A stretch of 64,000 bases of DNA. Origin: Hemibagrus wyckioides. Taxonomy: Eukaryota; Chordata; Actinopteri; Siluriformes; Bagridae. This document shows positions 24,776 to 47,814 of this stretch, in pieces. Both the position numbers and the translations under genes were made by a program. Location of the stretch: positions 18,492,892-18,556,891 of the forward strand of contig NC_080734.1 of NCBI RefSeq assembly GCF_019097595.1, given 5' to 3'. Within the stretch, counting starts at the first letter, position 1, and every line of letters starts with the position of its first letter. The notes beneath the pieces are model-generated. The model was not told where the DNA came from. It made no database searches and was given only the letters and a program-made list of their open reading frames with translations.

Positions 24776-26805
24776 TTATACTCAGACAGCTCTGCATGGA
24801 GTACGCATGCACTTATTTGTCCACTCAGATGACCAGTTAGCTTCACACCACAGCCAGAGACGAAACTGAACATTTTACAAATGTAACTAGAATGTTAAAC
24901 GGTTGCTATGCAACAGTCACTATGGGCTTTTACGGTCTTGTTGTGGAAGCTTGTTTCCCCGTCACATGTCTCTCCCACTTCAAGAAACGGCCTCAACCTG
25001 CCATTTTATCTGTGTAATACGGGAATTGAAGGAACACTTGTTCGGAACAACAGGCAGGCAGAACAAACCGTGTCTGTGGGTGATCCATTAACGTAAATCA
25101 GCCTGAGTCCAAGTACCCAAGTGGAGAGCATAAAAGTATAAGTGCGCACCGATAAGGGCGTAAAAAAAAAAAAAAAAAAGACTTAGGGGGCAATGACACA
25201 TACAGCTCTGATAGGAGACTGATATAAACATTTTACATCATCTATAGAAGTGTAGTGACCCAGGGCAATCTGGAGACTTGTGTGCAAATTTCTTTTAAAA
25301 AGCTTTTAATGTCTCACTCGAACGTCGTAACAAAGCTTTCTTAATAGAGGGAAAAATAAAAAATAAAAGCAAAACAACTTCATAGCAATAATCCTCTCTT
25401 AATGTTGGCACACTGGAAGATTTTTTAGCATATTGCCCAAGAAATATCAAACTTTTTTTTTTTTTTTTAATATCAAAATCCTGTTACATTACTCGGTCCA
25501 ATGAAGGACAAATATTTTTAGCCTCCACTTTTTTTTTTGTTACAGATGTTGTTATAACTGTAATAACAACAACAACAAAAAACAAAACAGAAAGACAGAA
25601 GAGATCTGTCTCTAACAGAGCGATCTGCAAGTTTGTATGGTGGCCACAAATTCGTAACTTGAAAGATAACAAATGAAAATAAAAGTCAGTATTTAACCGT
25701 CACCTCCTCTGGCATTTTTTGTGCAGAACAACAGCCAAGCCAGGCAACGTCTGTGATTTTACAGCACGGAGCTAAATGATGTGTTATTTAAAGATGTGGA
25801 CTTAACGAGGAAGAATGATGATAAATTAAAGTGGTCAAATGAGCCTTTAAGGAGAAAATAAACAGCTTAATGGCAGGGACTGTTATGTGTTATGTCATTA
25901 TATGATAAATTTGTACAATTAGCTCGTGTAATTGATCAGATTAAGATCATCTGGACAATGAAACGGCAATAAGCGCTTTAGAAAACGTTCTGTAAGGACT
26001 TTTTTTTTTATGACTAGTTCACAGTTAATAAAACCCTGCTCTCGTCTGTGATTAATCTGGTTGTTTAAAGAAAGGCTGTCTTATTAATATTTCTCTTGTA
26101 AAACTTTGCACTGTAACATGTGAGTCTTTTTAAGATTTAATGTAATGTAACAGGTGAGATGTTCTGTCAGAACATCTGATGTTTGGGCAGATGATCATCA
26201 GCAGCAATGGCTACGTTTTTTTTTTTCTTTTTAAAATCATTATTGATTCTTCCGAGTCTGTATTTGACACGACCCCATAATGTTTAATCAGTTAGCACAA
26301 AAAGGGAACTATTTAGGGATTTAGGAGTTAAATCCTACCATGTCGAATATCACAGATCACCCATCTTAAACACCTATTTCAAACATTCACAGTTAGACAT
26401 GTCACAGTACTGTAGGGTGGCAGGGAGCGGCACTGAGCTTGGCTATGTGCTTTCCCATGATGCATTGCAGGTTGGTCGGGACATCAGGTAAGAATTTAGG
26501 GCTTGAGGTGCTGTTTTACCTATTTATCATCAGTGATGACGCTCACACATAACCCTTATGAGAAGGGCAACATGTGAACGTTACACTGTGAAACGCTTTC
26601 ACTTATTCTCTCTCACACTCTCTCACACACGCACACACACGCACAAAATTCACTGGCAGGATACCTACAGTTTGCCCCACCTGGTCCAGTTAATTTGTTT
26701 TGTTTGTAAGGACCATTTCTAAGTCATTTCTGTCACTGATGCCACGGTGCCTGTCGCTGATTAGTTTCTAGATGTTGGTGATGGTAGAGGCAATGACGGT
26801 TGTTG
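23560..26805 (-). other. Intergenic / probable long dcun1d4 3' UTR
   Basis: No coding exon is recognised. The region holds homopolymer runs (poly-A about 24741-24770, about 25160-25178, poly-T about 25453-25469). It lies downstream of the dcun1d4 stop, and a minus-strand AATAAA (plus-strand TTTATT) is at 24397-24402, so part of it may be 3' UTR. lrrc66 and dcun1d4 are convergent across it. Confidence 0.4.
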
Positions 26806-37222
<10,417 letters not shown>

Positions 37223-37640
37223 TTTTATGAAACACTCAACTGTATTTGTGTGCGAATCTGCAGACCGGCCAGGAGGCGGGACATGCCAGTGTCAGCCACG
37301 CCCACGAACGATTCAGGTGGACGTCGGATTTCCTGGCCACGCCCACGCTGCGTTAGGGATGGGTTAAGGGATGTGTCAGTCACCCGCGCTGCACCCAAAC
37401 ACATTACACCCGCCCGAGATCCACTACGATAGGTGGGGTTCTGAAGAAAGCCCCGCCTCCTGAAGAAAGCGACTGGACATATCTCTTACCTCGACTAATC
37501 AGCCGCGACGATTTCCTCGTGCAAAGGAGAAAGCCCTCCCTATAGCGACACGCGATTGGATAACACCCACCCGGATACGCTTGTCTTGTGTTCCTGTCAT
37601 TGGTCAACGCATACGCGGATCAGTCGATCGCGCACGGTGA
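37223..37640 (-). promoter_or_regulatory. CpG-rich dcun1d4 promoter region
   Basis: Dense CpG and GC-rich text with several GC/CACCC-type boxes ('gaggcggg', 'cacgcccacg' at about 37295 and 37338) directly upstream of the dcun1d4 start codon, in otherwise AT-rich DNA. This is typical of a housekeeping CpG-island promoter. It may be bidirectional, but no plus-strand gene is recognised. Confidence 0.6.
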
Positions 37641-39003
37641 TTGGTGGAAATGGATCGTTTTGTTTACAGTAGGGTGTGAGCATCCGTTTCCTTCTAAATA
37701 TTTTTTGTAGAAAGTTGTAACGCTGTTTGTTTTGCGCTGAAAGTTTATACAGCGTCCAACAGCGACTAAATAATAATGATAACTTTGTAAAATACATGTG
37801 TGTGTTAGTTTAACCCTTGATCTCCATGACGACAACTTCGCCACGAGAGTGCAGATCTCATTTAAATATTCATTTCCTTTGTTTACCGTCGACTCTTCAA
37901 CTGAGCATGAAATGACCACCAAAAAAAAAACCTGGCTACAAAAACGAAGACCTTTTGTAGATGATCACAATATTCAGATCCTGTTTGTAAAAAAAAAAAA
38001 TCCAGACTTCACCTTTAATTACAAGAGGAGTAAACAGAGCTTCTTATTATTCAGGGAGAGCTGTGATATGAGGCACTGCACTCCTACATCTTCATGCTTT
38101 TTATTATTTCTCAGACCAATTCCTGCAACAAAAATCTCTTCCTCACAAATCCAGAGGTTTCAATATAAAGACTCACAACCGAGTTCTTCTTCTGTGTCTC
38201 TCTATTGTGTTGCCTCGTGGTGACGTCATCGTGCAGCCCTAATTATTAAAGTGTCTTGAATAACTTTAAACATGTACCGTGTAAATATTGGTATTTTATA
38301 TGAAATGCATTTAAAAACTGATTTATATAGTCAGTGCGTATGTAAAGTAACCCCATATTTGCATATTAACCTTTAGAATTCACTTAATATTCAATTGCAT
38401 CCAATATGTACTGTATTTTATTTATATTAACTGTGCATTGAGGGTTTTGTTGTTTTGTATATATGGTGACATGTTGGTCTGTGTTCAGTTTGTGTAGCAG
38501 TTTTCTATACGTTATTCACAATGCGGTTTCTAACCACTGATTCATCCCTACGTACAGAATGTGATGCGATGCAGCGGCGCTTTAGTCCGTTCTGCCTAAT
38601 TCTCTCCTCCACATCAGATAAAGTACCAACAATTTTCACTTTCTTCAGCACCATCGTACACATCATCTCACAGATCATTAACTAGCCTCAACGCATACTG
38701 TATATACACCTGCGTCGTATACATGCATTGTGAACATTATCTTTCAGTCTTTTGATTTAGGAGCAAGCAGTATAGCCTGGCTGTTATTCCTCATGCATGA
38801 GATCAGTGAAAGTTCTTCTTCTATTAAATGCCATTTTAACCAGCCACCCAACCGCCCCCCCCCACCAGTAAAGAAATTTACACCAGATTCATTTAGGACA
38901 TCACATTTTTCAGTATAAACATGTTAGGTATTTAATGTGTATCATAAAAGTGTGTCTTCACTCATAGTATGATATGATTCAACAAAAATATATTGGACCG
39001 CAT
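37641..39003. other. dcun1d4-ociad2 spacer
   Basis: AT-rich and featureless apart from a short poly-C at about 38854. A 141-codon plus-strand open frame (37798-38223) has no recognisable domain and low-complexity ends; I do not call it a gene. Confidence 0.5.
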
Positions 39004-39009
39004 TTTATT
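39004..39009 (-). terminator. ociad2 poly(A) signal
   Basis: TTTATT on the plus strand gives AATAAA on the minus strand, about 92 bp after the ociad2 stop codon, a normal distance for a short 3' UTR. Confidence 0.5.
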
Positions 39010-39100
39010 TAATTGTCTTCACATACAAATGAACTAACAAATGTCTCTGTATTATTGGTGTCACTTTTGGTACCAGTTGAGTTATACCAAATCAGCTTCA

Positions 39101-41995
39101 TCAGCTTTGAGCAGGTCCTGTTGCAGATGCTGTTGCAGCTTCTTCTGTTTTTTTACACTCCTGACATACATGTGTGCAGTGTCTGCAAAAACAAAAGCAG
39201 AGTGCTGCAATTAAAAATAAAAGCATTTTTTAATTGTGTTTTAATGCCCAGTATCTGAAAAAAAATCTGGAAAAACTTGAAGAACTGACACCATGGAGAG
39301 CCCACTGTTTTGTGTCGTTTATCGAGACAGCTGGAATTGCCAAAAGAGCAATGTTTTAGGGGAAAAACAAAACAAAAATCAGCACAAGTTACAAGTTTAA
39401 ACAAACTGACCACATTCCACATTATTACTCACCTATGTCCATGACCTCCAAAGAAAGCAGGCCCAAACCCTGGACCCCATCCCGGACCAAAGCCTTTGTT
39501 GAACTCTGGTCCCAGCTTTTGAAACTTTTCTTTATATGTTCCTATATAAGAAGCTTTTCCCACTGCGTAACCCACGATACCAGCCACTGAAACAGACAGA
39601 ACACGGCTCATTTAAATATTAATAATGACGGAAAATATTGTAGCATTTATTAAGCCAGAATTACATGTCATATCATACTCTATCAGTAGTAACTTTTAAG
39701 ATTTTAGACACATTAGTTGGGGTTTTCCTTGAGCTCAGTGTCTGTGTGTGTGTGTGAGATGTGTGTTGTTACAGTATTTATGTGTATACACATAAATACA
39801 TATATATATACAGGGCCTCTATATAGGGGGTGTAGCTGAACCTAATCTATTAAGGTGTGGTCATGTCTGTACAAACATGTTGAACAACGTATAATATCCC
39901 TGTACAAAGGTGTATGTGTGACTAATGTCAAAAGCAGGGCTCTTTTAAGCACTCTTAAGTATGCCTATCACAAAATAGTACGAGTTGAAATTTCTCCAAG
40001 ACTTACATGCTAGTTTAGGGAATGGGCCGAAGCGCTTTGATTGTTTCCAAACCCCTGTTACAAACAAAGACAGAACAAACATTATAAACAGGTGAGTCAC
40101 AGTGTTCACAGGAATCAACAAATCACTCAGAGATTCTTAAGATGTCTCTGAACAGCTTAAGAGCTGGAAATGTACCTCTGTAGATCAGACCCCCAGTGAT
40201 GGCCATGCTTCCAAGAGAGAGAGGAAGAGCTGAAAAGAAAACAGAGTTCAAAGTTTGAACACAGCAAATGATCCAGATTTCTACAAAATGTATATATTCT
40301 GGAAAATAGCTTCAGGGTTTTATTTCATTCATTCATCGTGCTACTATTCAACAGGAAGGTGGGAATCTACAGCTAGCAGCCATTATACAAGAATGCCACA
40401 CACATACACACAGAAGCACAGTCTCACACTTTTCATTCATGCGCGCACACACACACATCACTAACCTGCACTAAATTTATCCAGACAATTACAGCATTGA
40501 CCGAGTGGACTGATAAGATTCTATACATTATTCATGACATTGTGAGCACTTAAACTGAGCCTCAAAACATAACTACAGTATCATGGAACCAGTACCCATT
40601 TTAATCACTTTTAAAAAATCTGATAGTTTTCAGAATAACCTGAAAGTAGTAAGTGACTTTTTGTTTACCTCTGTACCAAAAACTCTCCTCTTGGCACTCC
40701 TTCCAAATCTGCTTCATCTCGTTCAACTGTTTGTCCCCAATGGGACACTGCAGTCAATGAAGTCCCACCAAGAGAGAAAGGTCAGAAGAAAAAATAGTAG
40801 TTACTAGTGCTGAATTTCTTTCTAGATGGTTGCAGTGTTTCTTACATAAAACAAGGGATGTGTTGATACTGATAAGGATATTATACTAAAAACATTTTAA
40901 AGACCATAATCCGATACCATGTCATACTTTGTGATGTAATCGGGACATATTTTACAATTAATAATAGTGATCAAAGCAAACTGTACTAAACTATCAAGGG
41001 CTACATCAGCTTCATGCAATAACACTAAGAGCTTAAAAGTGAGAGCGAGGCCCGCTGACCTGAGCATGCAGAGCCATATCAGTGAGTGTGGTCATAAAAA
41101 CACACTAAGTGCAATGTCCGCTGATTTGTGCACAAACTATATACTCAAAAGTATATGGACATCAGACCACCACACATCCATATGCGTTTTCTCCTGAATC
41201 AGTTACCACGAACAGAAAAATATACAGGCGGTCTTTGTATGCTGTAGCTTTACAATTCCCCATCACTGTGATGTGATTAGCTATTAGAAGAACTGAACAG
41301 CAAAAAAGGTCTAAGTGAGGAATGGGGTGTGTAAAACGCAGCACGTACAGTATTTTATCAGATTTCTGTATACTTTTTGGCTTTTGTGTGTTTCTGAGCA
41401 CGGAGCAGTGAAGAGAGCTTGCTGAGAAAACGTCATACTCCAGAGAAATGACAAACTGCTTGTGAATGAAGGTGTAAATGACGACGTTTTGTACTTATCG
41501 TCATCAAATACAGTGCGAACTTAATCTGCTCTCGCGCACGCCTCAGTCCCCAGATACTGTTTAACTATGACATCACAACATTTTATACATGAAACACGGC
41601 ACGTGCAACAAACCACCGAGCAACATAAAGTAAACAAAATCTGCTCCGATGATCAAAAAGTTGAAATAAATACTAAGCTTTAAATATTTTATATTTATTC
41701 TGTCAACTTTTAGTCGTGCAGGATATCAGCCGTTCAGAATGCCATGAGATCTTTAATTTACTGACAAACCCTCCTTCTAAACCTGACTCTTACCCTTTAC
41801 CTAACCCACAGGTAAATACTTAACAATAGAATTCTGAATAGCAGTAAAATACTTTCAGAAGCTATTTCTTCGTTGCAATATCAATCTCACTATTTATCAG
41901 TCTGCTACTACTGGGGGTTTGCCTTATGTACTCACCTTGTCTTTTTTTGTTGCTGGTTGAACTCCTCCAGCATTCTCTGTGGATTCAGTAGCCAT
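39101..41995 (-). CDS. ociad2: OCIA domain-containing protein 2 (six coding exons)
   Basis: Coding exons in transcript order: 41995-41936, 40747-40669, 40229-40176, 40054-40007, 39586-39433, 39182-39101. All have GT/AG borders with consistent phase; 477 nt, 158 aa (human OCIAD2 154). OCIAD proteins are small membrane proteins of mitochondria and endosomes, implicated in respiratory complex III assembly and STAT3 signalling. Visible: an N-terminal Thr/Gln-rich tail (MATESTENAGGVQPA), the OCIA signature KECQEESFWYR, hydrophobic segments ALPLSLGSMAITGGLIYRG and LAGIVGYAVGKASYIG, a Gly/Phe-Pro stretch (FGPGWGPGFGPAFFGG), and the C-terminal HRHCTHVCQECKK. That end matches the OCIAD2 cysteine pattern and separates it from OCIAD1. 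The 1.2-kb intron 1 carries a Tc1 end fragment near 41140. Confidence 0.95.
41130..41300. repeat. Tc1-type terminal fragment in ociad2 intron 1
   Basis: 'ctatatactcaaaagtatat' followed by 'ggacatcagaccaccacaca' resembles the terminal region of Tc1-type elements also seen at about 4110, 46345 and 49980. 'caattccccatcactg' nearby resembles the internal part seen near 415. Confidence 0.4.
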
Positions 41996-42271
41996 ATTTA
42001 TCCTGGCCCCTTAAAACAAGTTCCAAAGCAACACTTTTCCTCTTCTCTAAAGCGTGTTAGAGGTCGAGCCTTTTTGTACTGGACTACGAAAAATACTTTT
42101 GCTGCCCCTCCTCTTTGTATAAACCTTCCCACAAAGGCAAGCCAACCACTGTATCCGTGTGCTGCAGTGATGAACTTCTACCAGCAGGGGGAGAAGTTCA
42201 CAAAGTCAATCCTGTGAGGATGAAGTCTAGTTAAAAAAAAAATCCTGCTCTTGCTAAACCCTAGTGAGGTA

Positions 42272-43517
42272 CACTATATTGCCAAAAGTATTCGCTCACC
42301 TGCCTTGACTCGCATATGAACTTAAGTGACATCCCATTCCTAATCCATAGGGTTCAATATGACGTTGGTCCACCCTTTGCAGCTATAACAGCTTCAACTC
42401 TTCTGGGAAGGCTGTCCACAAGGTTTAGGAGTGTGTTTATGGGAATTTTTGACCATTCTTCCAGAAGCGCATTTGTGAGGTCACACACTGATGTTGGACG
42501 AGAAGGCCTGGCTCTCAGTCTCCGCTCTAATTCATCCCAAAGGTGTTCTATCGGGTTGAGGTCAGGACTCTGTGCAGGCCAGTCAAGTTCATCCACACCA
42601 GACTCGGTCATCCATGTCTTTATGGACCTTGCTTTGTGCACTGGTGCAGTCATGTTGGAAGAGGAAGGGGCCAGCTCCAAACTGTTCCCACAAAGTTGGG
42701 AGCATGGAATTGTCCAAAATGTCTTGGTATGCTGAAGCATTCAGAGTTCCTTTCACTGGAACTAAGGGGCCAAGCCCAGCTCCTGAAAAACAACCCCACA
42801 CCATAATCCCCCCTCCACCAAACTTTACACTTGGCACAATGCAGTCAGACAAGTACCGTTCTCCTGGCAACCACCAAACCCAGACTCGTCCATCAGATTG
42901 CCAGATGGAGAAGCGCGATTCGTCACTCCAGAGAACGCGTCTCCACTGCTCTAGAGTCCAGTGGCGGCGTGCTTTACACCACTGCATCCGACGCTTTGCA
43001 TTGCACTTGGTGATGTATGGCTTGGATGCAGCTGCTCGGCCATGGAAACCCATTCCATGAAGCTCTCTGCGCACTGTTCTTGAGCTAATCTGAAGGCCAC
43101 ATGAAGTTTGGAGGTCTGTAGCGATTGACTCTGCAGAAAGTTGGCGACCTCTTCGCACTATGCGCCTCAGCATCCGCTGACCCCGCTCCGTCAGTTTACG
43201 TGGCCTACCACTTCGTGGCTGAGTTGCTGTCGTTCCCAAACACTTCCACGTTCTTATAATACAGCTGACAGTTGACTGTGGAATATTTAGGAGCGAGGAA
43301 ATTTCACGACTGGATTTGTTGCACAGGTGGCATCCTATCACAGTTCCACGCTGGAATTCACTGAGCTCCTGAGAGCGACCCATTCTTTCACAAATGTTTG
43401 TAAAAACAGTCTGCATGCCTAGGTGCTTGATTTTATACACCTGTGGCCATGGAAGTGATTGGAACACCTGATTCTGATTATTTGGATGGGTGAGTGAATA
43501 CTTTTGGCAATATAGTG
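42272..43517 (-). mobile_element. Nearly full-length Tc1/mariner transposon
   Basis: A 1,246-bp element with TA target duplications at 42270-42271 and 43518-43519. The ends are inverted: 'cactatattgccaaaagtat' then tc(g/a)ctcacc on both sides, a 29-bp match with one difference. It carries one transposase gene on the minus strand. Size, ends and TA sites are all typical of Tc1. The high integrity implies recent activity compared with the other Tc1 relics here. It sits about 280 bp upstream of the ociad2 start codon. Confidence 0.95.
42354..43416 (-). pseudogene. Tc1 transposase, one frameshift
   Basis: The frame from ATG 43416 (or 43383) encodes paired helix-turn-helix DNA-binding domains ([32 protein letters not shown]) and the catalytic core with the first aspartate in LWSDESRFS and the Gly-rich [15 protein letters not shown]. 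Near 42640, right after the second catalytic aspartate (FQHD), the frame shifts. The remainder, including SPDLNPIEHLWDEL with the third acidic position and a terminus at 42354, continues in another frame. Apart from this single shift, about 2 bp net, the gene looks intact. The product is predicted non-functional. Confidence 0.93.
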
Positions 43518-43709
43518 TACATTAAAGCAGGGTGTGGGGGGTGAGGGGTGGCAATCACCAAACTTTGCTGTAATATAGGACTTTAGCCTATACCATTTAA
43601 ATGTAATTATGATTCCTGTCTAATTTTATGGGCAAAAATCACATTTTGCAGAAATACTGTTATTTTTGTGACACCAACATTCATTACACACACAAAAAAC
43701 CTAAATGGT

Positions 43710-43710
<1 letters not shown>

Positions 43711-43781
<71 letters not shown>
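43711..43781. repeat. (GATA)n microsatellite
   Basis: About seventeen uninterrupted ATAG units. Confidence 0.95.
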
Positions 43782-43931
43782 TGAAATTAATTTTCACAGA
43801 GAACTACACATTACATATGAACTTGTCACAATACATGCAAGAGCACAAGTTTATGGCTGATTTCCTATATGTTTAAAGCACATATAGCTATAGGAACAAA
43901 ACTCTTACTATAGTTAGTCCTCCTATACATA

Positions 43932-44456
43932 CACTGATCAAGCAGGACATTATGATCACCTGCCTAATATTGTGTTGGTCCTCCTTTAGCTGCCAAAACG
44001 CAACAAACTGTGATGGCACAGTGTATTCTGACCCCTTTCCTTCAGAACCAGCATTAACTTCTTCAGCAATTTGAGCAACAGTAGCTCATCTGTTGGATCG
44101 GATCACACGGGCCAGCCTTCTCTCTCCACGTCCATCAATGAGCCTTGGCTGTCCATGACCCTGTCACCGGTTCACCACTGTTCCTTCCTTGGACTACTTT
44201 TGATAAATACTGACCACTGCAGACCGGGATCAGATGCTCTGATCCAGTGGTCTAACCATCAGAATTTGGCCTTTCATCAAACTCGCTCCAATCCTTACGT
44301 TTGTCCATTTTTCCTGCTTCTAACACATCAACTTTGAGGACGAAATGGTCACTTGCTGCCTAATATATCCCACCCACTAACAGGTGCCATGATGAGGAGA
44401 TCATCAGTCTTATTCACTTCACCTGTCTATTATCATAATGTTATGCCTGATCAATG
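43932..44456. mobile_element. Internally deleted Tc1-family element (copy 2)
   Basis: A 525-bp element beginning 'cactgatcaagcaggacatt' and ending 'aatgttatgcctgatcaatg', flanked by TA. It has the same family and similar internal deletion as 4236-4784, in the opposite orientation ('cactgttccttccttggact' here against its complement there). Confidence 0.85.
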
Positions 44457-44460
44457 TAGG

Positions 44461-44945
44461 TAGTCTATACCTACAACCAGATGGAAGGGTAATGAAATAT
44501 TGATGGAGTGGGTGATCTGGATCATTTAGGATTATATGTGCTTTCCGAAGCGTGGCTGAAGTGACACAGTCTGATAACAGGAGTAGGAATACCAATAATT
44601 CCACTAGCCAAACTAGGTATTTTTGAAGTTTGTTCAGCTGTAAGCATATAAAAGAAAGAAATGGCACCATACATAAGAACCGCCTCTGCCTGAGTTTACA
44701 GAGAACTATAAGTCTCTGTGACAGCACTAGAGTATGCTGATTAAAATTGAGATGATCATCCAATGTAATGCCCAGGTATGTAAAATGCTCCACCCTTTCA
44801 ACTATCTCTCCGTTGATAGCAACACTGGGATGGACCTATGCTTGCAGTTAATCTTAAATTTCCTTTATTTAAATTGTTTTACTTTCATTGGATTTCAATC
44901 AGGATATACTTTAACTAGCTCACCACTCCAATGTGAAGCCCAGAC
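44461..44945 (-). pseudogene. LINE reverse-transcriptase 3' fragment
   Basis: The minus strand reads the C-terminal end of a non-LTR retrotransposon ORF2: SPSVAINGEIVERVEHFTYL, then GITLDDHLNF, and after a degenerate stretch KAHIILNDPDHPLHQYF and LPSGCRYRLP. These match the 'YLGV..D..L.F' and 'DP.HPL...F..LPSGRR.R.P' blocks of fish L2/Rex-like elements. The copy is 5'-truncated as usual for LINEs and has stops. The exact clade is not assigned. Confidence 0.7.
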
Positions 44946-45339
44946 CACACACATGTGACATGACCACATGCAAAAAAAAAATGTCATTACATCATTGACA
45001 TTGTGTGTCCTTGTCCTGACATTCAATCAAAAAGCTTTTGCTAAAAATAAGTTGACTTTTGCAGGTTAGCACTTTTTGTACTTTTTTGCACATCTTTCAG
45101 TAGTTTGGCCCCTGAGATGAAATCATTTTTCATGAAGTGTATACCGGTTTGCCAGATGGTGTGTAATAAGGCAAAATCTGCATTCTTCTGAACGACTCAA
45201 GAGAAAAAGCAGACAGTCAAAACAAGGCCTATGAAGTTTCTGCCCCAGTGTCACCTTGCAGGTATTTTAAATCTGGCCTCATCAAAGATAATGAACTTCA
45301 CTGTGATCCAGCTCCATAATCCTCAGTAAAAACAAGAAT

Positions 45340-46140
45340 GCACACTATATGGCCAAACCTTTATGGACAACTGATCATCACACACATTTACATTTATGGC
45401 TTTTGGCAGATGCCCAAAAAAGTCATACAAAAGTGCTTAGAGGCCTCTATCAATGAATAGCTCAATACTGGTTCACTAGGTCACAGACTATGGAAATATA
45501 GCTTGCAGACAGTCAGTGACTCGGCTGTTCGGACATCTAGGGGATGTTCATTGCACTCCCTAGATGCCAGAACAGAAAAGAGGCTAGATGTTTACCTACC
45601 TTGTACCCTGAGAGATGGTGGGACAAGTCAAGCAGTGCTAGAAGATCTAAGGAAGTGAGGTGCAGTGTGAGGAGTGATAAGATTTGAATTAAGAGGGTGC
45701 TGGCCCATTTTGTCTTTTTTTTTCTTCAAAACAATATCAGTGTTTTGAATCTGATGCATGCAGCTATTAGAAGCCAGTGGAGGCAGTGCAGCAATGGGGT
45801 GGTGTTGGAGAACTTAGGCAGGTTGTAAACAAGTCACACTTGCACACAGGGGTAGACCTCTGTTTGTCATATGTGCATCTTCCCCAAATTGTTGCCACAT
45901 ATTCAGATATCTTTGTATGCTCCTTGAAGAACTGGAGTGTTCTGCACCGAGCCCTGACTCTGACTCCACAGAACACCTTTGGGATGAACTGGAACACTGA
46001 CTGAACCCCAGACCTCCTCACTCTTACAACATCAGTGTCTGATCTCACTAATGCTCTTGTAGCTGAATGATCATTAATCCCCAAAGTCACAAAATGGTCC
46101 AGAAATCACACAGTGAGTAGCAGTACTGCAGGTAATGGAA
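45340..46140. mobile_element. Composite of Tc1 fragments and another repeat
   Basis: It starts 'cactatatggccaaaccttt' (Tc1-type end). 45390-45760 looks like a different fish interspersed repeat ('tggcttttggcagatgccca'). 45930-46085 is again the Tc1 transposase-derived block seen at 515-680 ('gaacacctttgggatgaact'). No open frame survives. Confidence 0.55.
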
Positions 46141-46344
46141 CAGTCCTCATAGCAAACAGCTAAATAAAATAAATCTCGAGCTATGCAGGCTCGTCACCAA
46201 TTGTCACGACTGACTTGTTTTTCTAAAGAGGTCCAGTAACAAAAAGTACAAATGATGTCACTGTTTGCGTTTTGAGTACAGATAAGAAACTTTCTTTTTT
46301 AAACTTTGAGTGATGTTGACAGCTTCAGTATGTGTAGCTGAACA

Positions 46345-46515
46345 CTATAGGGCCAAAAGTTTGTGGACATCTGACTATGACCTCCATCTGTGGTTCTTTG
46401 CCGCAAAGTTGGACACACATGATTATCTAAAATGTCTTTGTATACTGCAGCGTTACAGTTTCCCTTCGGCTTGAACTAACAGGCCCAAACTTGTTCCAGC
46501 ATGACTGTACCAGGG
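46345..46515. mobile_element. Tc1-type fragment
   Basis: It begins 'cactatagggccaaaagttt' with 'gtggacatctgac', then transposase-derived text ending 'aacttgttccagcatgactg'. It is the 5' end only. Confidence 0.55.
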
Positions 46516-46559
46516 GTGTGGTTTCCAGGTCGATGGGAGTTGTAGGAACCGCCCACATT

Positions 46560-47095
46560 ATCCGAACTAGCAATTACAACCCATTTAATACTTTTATTCT
46601 ATGATCAACTAAAACACATATATGAATAATTTACTTTTAAACATTATTTGTGTTTTGGACCAATTGTCAATTTAATAAATCAGATACTTTTTTGTATTTT
46701 TAAGTGGTTTTTTAGTACTATTACCTCCATTGTGCAAGTTGGTTTCGCCCACCTATTGACTCACAACTGATTTTACAGATTAAATTGCTGGTCAGAAAGC
46801 GAGTTTAAAAAATAAAATATATTAGATATAGCTAATTCGTTTAGATATATAGATATAGATATATATTAGATAGCTAATTCATTGCAATTCAGCCTTAACT
46901 ATTAGTATAAGAAGTTGTGTGAGTATTGTGATTGTTCCCATTATTATCAGCAACAAGGTTGTTGCTGATACACTGGAAGAAGCGTCACATCGTCTTCTGT
47001 AGACATCTGGCCCAATTTTATTTTAGATTTATCTGTTGTCGGGTATCTAAACTCTCTGAGGCGACGTGAAGCTTCAATGGAATCAAGACATCCAG
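46560..47095. other. No recognised feature
   Basis: AT-rich DNA with a short ATAGATAT run at about 46840-46870. I see no gene or named repeat. Confidence 0.5.
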
Positions 47096-47129
47096 CGTGA
47101 ACATCCTCATAGTGTCAAATCAACGCTAT

Positions 47130-47445
47130 GTTTACCTCAGCTGCACTACATTCATTCATTGTCTATACCCACTTATTCCTAGGGTCACAGGAGCCTATCC
47201 CAGCGAACATACGGCAAAAGACAGGGGTACACCCTGGACAAGTCGCCAGGCCACACATAGACGAACAACCACACACAATTTAGAATTACCAATCAACCTA
47301 ATGTACATGTTTTTTGGACTGTGGGAGGAAACCGGAGTACCCGGAATAAACCCATGCAGGCACAGGGAGAAAGGCCCAGCCTGACCCACGATTCGAACCC
47401 AGGACCTTCTTGCGGTGAGGCAACAGTGCTAACCACCGTGCTGCC
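47130..47445 (-). mobile_element. tRNA-type SINE, minus orientation
   Basis: The text 'aatcaacctaatgtacatgt', 'ttggactgtgggaggaaacc', 'cccatgcaggcacagggaga' and the right end 'gattcgaacccaggaccttc' with 'gcaacagtgctaaccacc' is the widespread fish SINE-like repeat. The reverse-complemented B box (GGTTCGAATC) and an A-box-like TGGTTAGCACTGTTG lie at the right end, so it points to the minus strand. Confidence 0.7.
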
Positions 47446-47814
47446 AGCTGCACTACAGTGGCATGTTAAAACCTCACAATAGGTTATGTGAATACGTTTA
47501 ATTAATTACAGTGTGCATTTGTTTGGACTTACGCTTGTGTAATTTGTTTTAATGAAACAATCATTTGCTTGTAAATGATGGAAAGAAGAGATTAGACAGA
47601 AGTCTGGCTGGATGGGTAGATAGATACAAAGCTATATAAACAGAGGGAGATTATGGAATGCCATTGCTAATATAACAAAAGCTGGTTTGTTTCCCCTAAT
47701 TTATTTATTTAGTGTTCAAACAAAATCTATGCTCATGTCCTGCACGCAAAGCACAGAGCTCCATGAAGACATGGTGTGTTAAGGTTGGAGTGGAAGAGCC
47801 GTATGGCGTCAAAA

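Noticed and set aside
37798..38223. 141-codon plus-strand open frame near the dcun1d4 promoter
   Set aside because: Starts with a non-ATG codon, crosses homopolymers and has no domain; chance frame in an AT-rich spacer.
43711..43781. Direct tandem repeat considered as a CRISPR-like array
   Set aside because: A uniform tetranucleotide microsatellite without spacers in vertebrate DNA.
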